Below are positions 61,175 to 64,000 of a stretch of DNA of 64,000 nt, in pieces (position 1 is the stretch's first letter; every line of letters begins with the position of its first letter). The translations under genes were made by a program, and so were the position numbers. The DNA lies in contig NZ_UAUI01000022.1 in assembly GCF_900455735.1 (NCBI RefSeq), forward strand, positions 124,001 through 188,000, in the 5' to 3' direction. Under the pieces are notes generated by a model. It was not told where the DNA came from and did not search any database. It saw only the letters and a list, made by a program, of their open reading frames with translations. Source of the DNA: Rhodococcus wratislaviensis (GTDB lineage: Bacteria; Actinomycetota; Actinomycetes; Mycobacteriales; Mycobacteriaceae).

Positions 61175-64000
61175 TCAGCGGATTCGGTCGTCGCGGCGCG
61201 GGGTTCGACCGGCTTCGAGATACCTCGACAGCACCGGCCCGATGACGGCGAGGGACTGCGGCTCGATCATGTCGTTGTGTCCGCAGTCCACCCGGTGCTC
61301 CACGATTCGACCGGTCACCAGCGGTCTCCACTCGTCCGCCGACCGGGCGCGCGTGGTGCCGTCGTCGTCGCCGGTCGCGGGGAAGATCAGCAGCGCGCCA
61401 TCGTAAACCTGCGGCTCGAACCGGTGGACCAGTTTTCGTGAATTCTCGTATCCGGCGTTGATTCGCTCGAGGTGTTCTCCGCGCAGTCCGGAGTCACTGC
61501 CCCACGATTCGTTGAGGAGTTCCGCCGCGCGTTCGTACGTGAGGTCGCCGTCGGTGGCGACGACGAGCCCCAGTCCGCGGAGCAGATCCCGCATGTCGAG
61601 CTTCCCGAACAGCGGATCCTCTCCGTTGTCGGGATAGCTGTCCATGACCGCGAGGGTGGCGACCTCCTCACCGGCATTCTGGAGTTCGACGGCCATCGCG
61701 TGGGCGATGACCCCGCCCAGCGACCAGCCGAGGAGGTCGTACGGCCCCTCCGGCTGGATGGCCTTCATCTCCTCGACGTACCGGTGCGCAAGTTGTTCGA
61801 TCGACTGGTAGTCGCCGTCCCCGCTGATCGTGGGCAATTGGAGTCCGTACACCCGGCGGTCGGCGGGCAGATACCGGATGAGGCCCGCGTACCCCCAGGA
61901 GAGCCCAATTCCCGGGTGGACACAGAACAGCGGCCGTCCGGTGCCCTCGGTGCGCAGCGGAATCACCACCCCGAGTGCCTCCATGACACCGCCCTCCGCC
62001 GACGGCAGTGCGATCCTGCCGGCGAGGCCGGACGGGGTGGGATCGAGGAACATCCATTGCAGCGGGATCTTCCGGTCGAGTCTCTCCTGCAGGGCGGCGA
62101 TCACCTTCGTGGCGAGCAGGGAGTTGCCGCTCCGCTCGAAGAAGTTGTCGTCCGCCCCCACCCGGTCGAGCCCGAGGACGTCGGCGAAGACGTCCACGAC
62201 CGCCGCCTCCAGGTCGTTCGCGGGCAACCGGAAGCGGGCGCCCGACAGGAACTCGGGTGCGGGCAGTGCGGCGCGATCCAGCTTGCCCACCGGCGTCAGC
62301 GGAATCTGTTCGAGCACGACGATCGCGGCGGGCACCATGTGGGCGGGCAACCGCTGCCCGACGAGACGGGTGAGTTCCGCGGTGTCGACGTCCGCGCCGC
62401 CGATCGGACGGACATACGAGACGAGCAGCGGTTCCCCCGCAGGCCCGGCACGGCCGACCGTGACGGCGAACCCGACGTCGGGATGGGTGGTGAGTGCGGC
62501 GTCGATCTCGCCGGGTTCGATGCGGAACCCGCGGATCTTCACCTGGAAGTCGGTGCGCCCGACGTACTGGAGGGTGCCGTCCCGGCGCCACCGCACCACG
62601 TCTCCTGTGCGGTACATCCGCTCGCCCGGGACACCCCAGGGAGCGGCCACGAAGCGGGAGGCCGTCAGACCGGGCCGACGGTGATACCCGGCCGCCAGGG
62701 CGCGTCCCGACACGTACAGCTCACCGACCACACCGACCGGCACCGGGCGGAGCCGCGGATCCAGCACGACCTCCGAGACGCCGCGGGTGGGTGCGCCGAG
62801 CGTGATCGGGTCGCCCGGCACCAGCACGTCGCTGATGTTCGACATGATCGTGGTCTCGGTCGGCCCGTACGCGTTGAACATCCGGCGGCCGGGCGCCCAC
62901 CGGGCGACGAGTTCGGGTGGACAGGCCTCACCGGCCACGACCAGCGTCCGCAGCGACTCGAAGCCGAGGGGGTCCATCGACGCCAGCGCGGTCGGGGTGA
63001 CGAATCCGTGGGACACGCGCTCGTCGCTCAGCAGTCCGGCCAGTTCGGTGCCGCCGTAGATCGTCGGCGGAGCGATCACCAGCGTCGCACCCGCACAGAA
63101 TGCCATCACGAGTTCGAACACGGACGCGTCGAAACTCGGCGACGCGAAGTGCAGCACCCGGGAGCCGGGGGTAACGGCGAGACGGTCGCGCTCCTCCGCG
63201 GCGAGGTTCGCCAGGCCACGGTGCGTGACGGCCACTCCCTTGGGGATACCCGTGGATCCGGACGTGTAGATGAGGTACGCGGGATGTGATTCGTGCAGCG
63301 GTGCCGTCCGGTCCCCGTCGGTGACGGGGGCGGGCGACTGCACCCGGATCCGCTCCTCGTCTTCGGCGTCGTCGAGCACGATCCAGTTCACTGTGTCGGG
63401 CAGCCGATCTCGGGGTGCCCGGAGGGTCACCCCGGACACGGCACCGGAGTCGGTGAGCATGTGCTCGATGCGGTCGAGTGGATACCCGGGGTCGACCGGC
63501 AGGAACGCGGCGCCCGTTCGAGCGACGGCCCACACCGACAGCACCGATTCGATCGAGCGCGGCAGGCTCAGAGCGACGGTGGTTCCCGGACCCGCACCGT
63601 GCTCGATCAGCCGGCGCGCCAGCCGGTTCGATGCCTCGTCGAGTTCGCGGTAGCTGATCGTCCTGCCCCGGTAGGACACCGCGTCGGCGCCCCGGTCTCG
63701 ATCGACCGCGGCCGACAGCAGTTCCGGCAGAAGGACATTCGGGGCGTCGGGTGCTCCGTGCGCCGGGGTGAGCGCCGCGACTTCGTCGCTGCCGAGGATC
63801 TCGATGTCGCCGACCGGAATGACGGGTTCCGCGGTGACCGTGTCGAGGATGCGCACGAACCGTTCCGCGAAACCCCGCACCGTGTCGGCGTCGAACAGGT
63901 CGGTCGCGTAGTCGATCGCACCCACCATGCCCGCGGGCGCGCCGTCCGCGGCGAACCGCTCGTCGAGGATCACCTCGAGGTCCACCTTCACGACGTCGAG
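61175..64000 (-). CDS. 3' end of a second NRPS gene: C(partial)-A-T-TE
   Basis: The 5' part lies beyond the right edge; the frame is open to the last base ([10 protein letters not shown]). What is visible is the end of a C domain, an A domain ([11 protein letters not shown] near 63268; pocket D-A-F-F-V-A-A-I-M-K, not assigned), a T domain and a type I thioesterase (GWSLGG with Ser codon at 61721-61723, VMDSYP, CGHNDM). The T-domain core is ERSGNSL where LGG(N/D)S is usual, though the phosphopantetheine Ser remains. The last module and TE closely resemble module 7 and TE of the giant synthetase downstream. The stop is 164 bases before that gene's start. Two thioesterases suggest two separate products or a division of labour. 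Confidence 0.95.
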   Translation of the reverse strand, partial: LDVVKVDLEVILDERFAADGAPAGMVGAIDYATDLFDADTVRGFAERFVRILDTVTAEPVIPVGDIEILGSDEVAALTPAHGAPDAPNVLLPELLSAAVDRDRGADAVSYRGRTISYRELDEASNRLARRLIEHGAGPGTTVALSLPRSIESVLSVWAVARTGAAFLPVDPGYPLDRIEHMLTDSGAVSGVTLRAPRDRLPDTVNWIVLDDAEDEERIRVQSPAPVTDGDRTAPLHESHPAYLIYTSGSTGIPKGVAVTHRGLANLAAEERDRLAVTPGSRVLHFASPSFDASVFELVMAFCAGATLVIAPPTIYGGTELAGLLSDERVSHGFVTPTALASMDPLGFESLRTLVVAGEACPPELVARWAPGRRMFNAYGPTETTIMSNISDVLVPGDPITLGAPTRGVSEVVLDPRLRPVPVGVVGELYVSGRALAAGYHRRPGLTASRFVAAPWGVPGERMYRTGDVVRWRRDGTLQYVGRTDFQVKIRGFRIEPGEIDAALTTHPDVGFAVTVGRAGPAGEPLLVSYVRPIGGADVDTAELTRLVGQRLPAHMVPAAIVVLEQIPLTPVGKLDRAALPAPEFLSGARFRLPANDLEAAVVDVFADVLGLDRVGADDNFFERSGNSLLATKVIAALQERLDRKIPLQWMFLDPTPSGLAGRIALPSAEGGVMEALGVVIPLRTEGTGRPLFCVHPGIGLSWGYAGLIRYLPADRRVYGLQLPTISGDGDYQSIEQLAHRYVEEMKAIQPEGPYDLLGWSLGGVIAHAMAVELQNAGEEVATLAVMDSYPDNGEDPLFGKLDMRDLLRGLGLVVATDGDLTYERAAELLNESWGSDSGLRGEHLERINAGYENSRKLVHRFEPQVYDGALLIFPATGDDDGTTRARSADEWRPLVTGRIVEHRVDCGHNDMIEPQSLAVIGPVLSRYLEAGRTPRRDDRIR

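Overview
The window is high-GC actinobacterial DNA, most likely from a Rhodococcus of the opacus/jostii type or a close relative in the Mycobacteriales. Pointers are the ugpAEBC transporter in its mycobacterial gene order, an FprB-type ferredoxin/NADP reductase, a stand-alone LigC ligase beside a LigD-like polymerase, an LppU-like lipoprotein, many GTG starts and a very large NRPS. The species call is inference from gene content; no rRNA is present.

Region 1 (1-15.9 kb) looks like an inducible catabolic island for an unidentified organic acid or ester. It holds three MHS-family transporters, two LysR regulators, a MarR regulator, an acyl-CoA ligase, an acyl-CoA dehydrogenase, a MaoC hydratase, an SDR dehydrogenase, an amidohydrolase, a DUF3237 protein and a CocE-type hydrolase. 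Together these could import a substrate, hydrolyse it, activate it to a CoA thioester and run a beta-oxidation-like series; no thiolase is in view. A shared operator (CATTGA-N5-TCAATG, overlapping a TTGACA -35 box) precedes the dehydrogenase gene, the central transporter gene and the marR/SDR divergent promoter, so one MarR regulon is likely. The LysR-transporter-hydrolase block occurs twice. A palindromic repeat with arms up to 24 bp occurs three times at convergent gene ends. A trio of small membrane proteins sits at 2.6-3.6 kb.

Region 2 (16-34.4 kb) is mostly chromosomal core: a pirin, a Tat-exported intradiol dioxygenase lipoprotein, an M13 metallopeptidase, the ugpAEBC importer, an L,D-transpeptidase, FprB, a serine hydrolase with dodecin, a secreted protein, the LigC/polymerase repair pair, an LppU-like lipoprotein, CorA and a DnaQ-like exonuclease.

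Region 3 (34.4-64 kb, leftward) is a nonribosomal peptide locus. A single 8,861-residue synthetase carries seven modules with two epimerases and a terminal thioesterase: C*-A-T / C-A-T / C-A-T-E / C-A-T / C-A-T-E / C-A-T / C-A-T-TE. Its first condensation domain resembles that of EntF. Modules 2 and 4 carry a serine code and module 5 a threonine code. Upstream of it is the 3' end of another NRPS gene that also ends in its own thioesterase. Odd features are an extra half condensation domain in module 1 and two nearly identical serine A domains that differ mainly in one internal block of about 0.2 kb.
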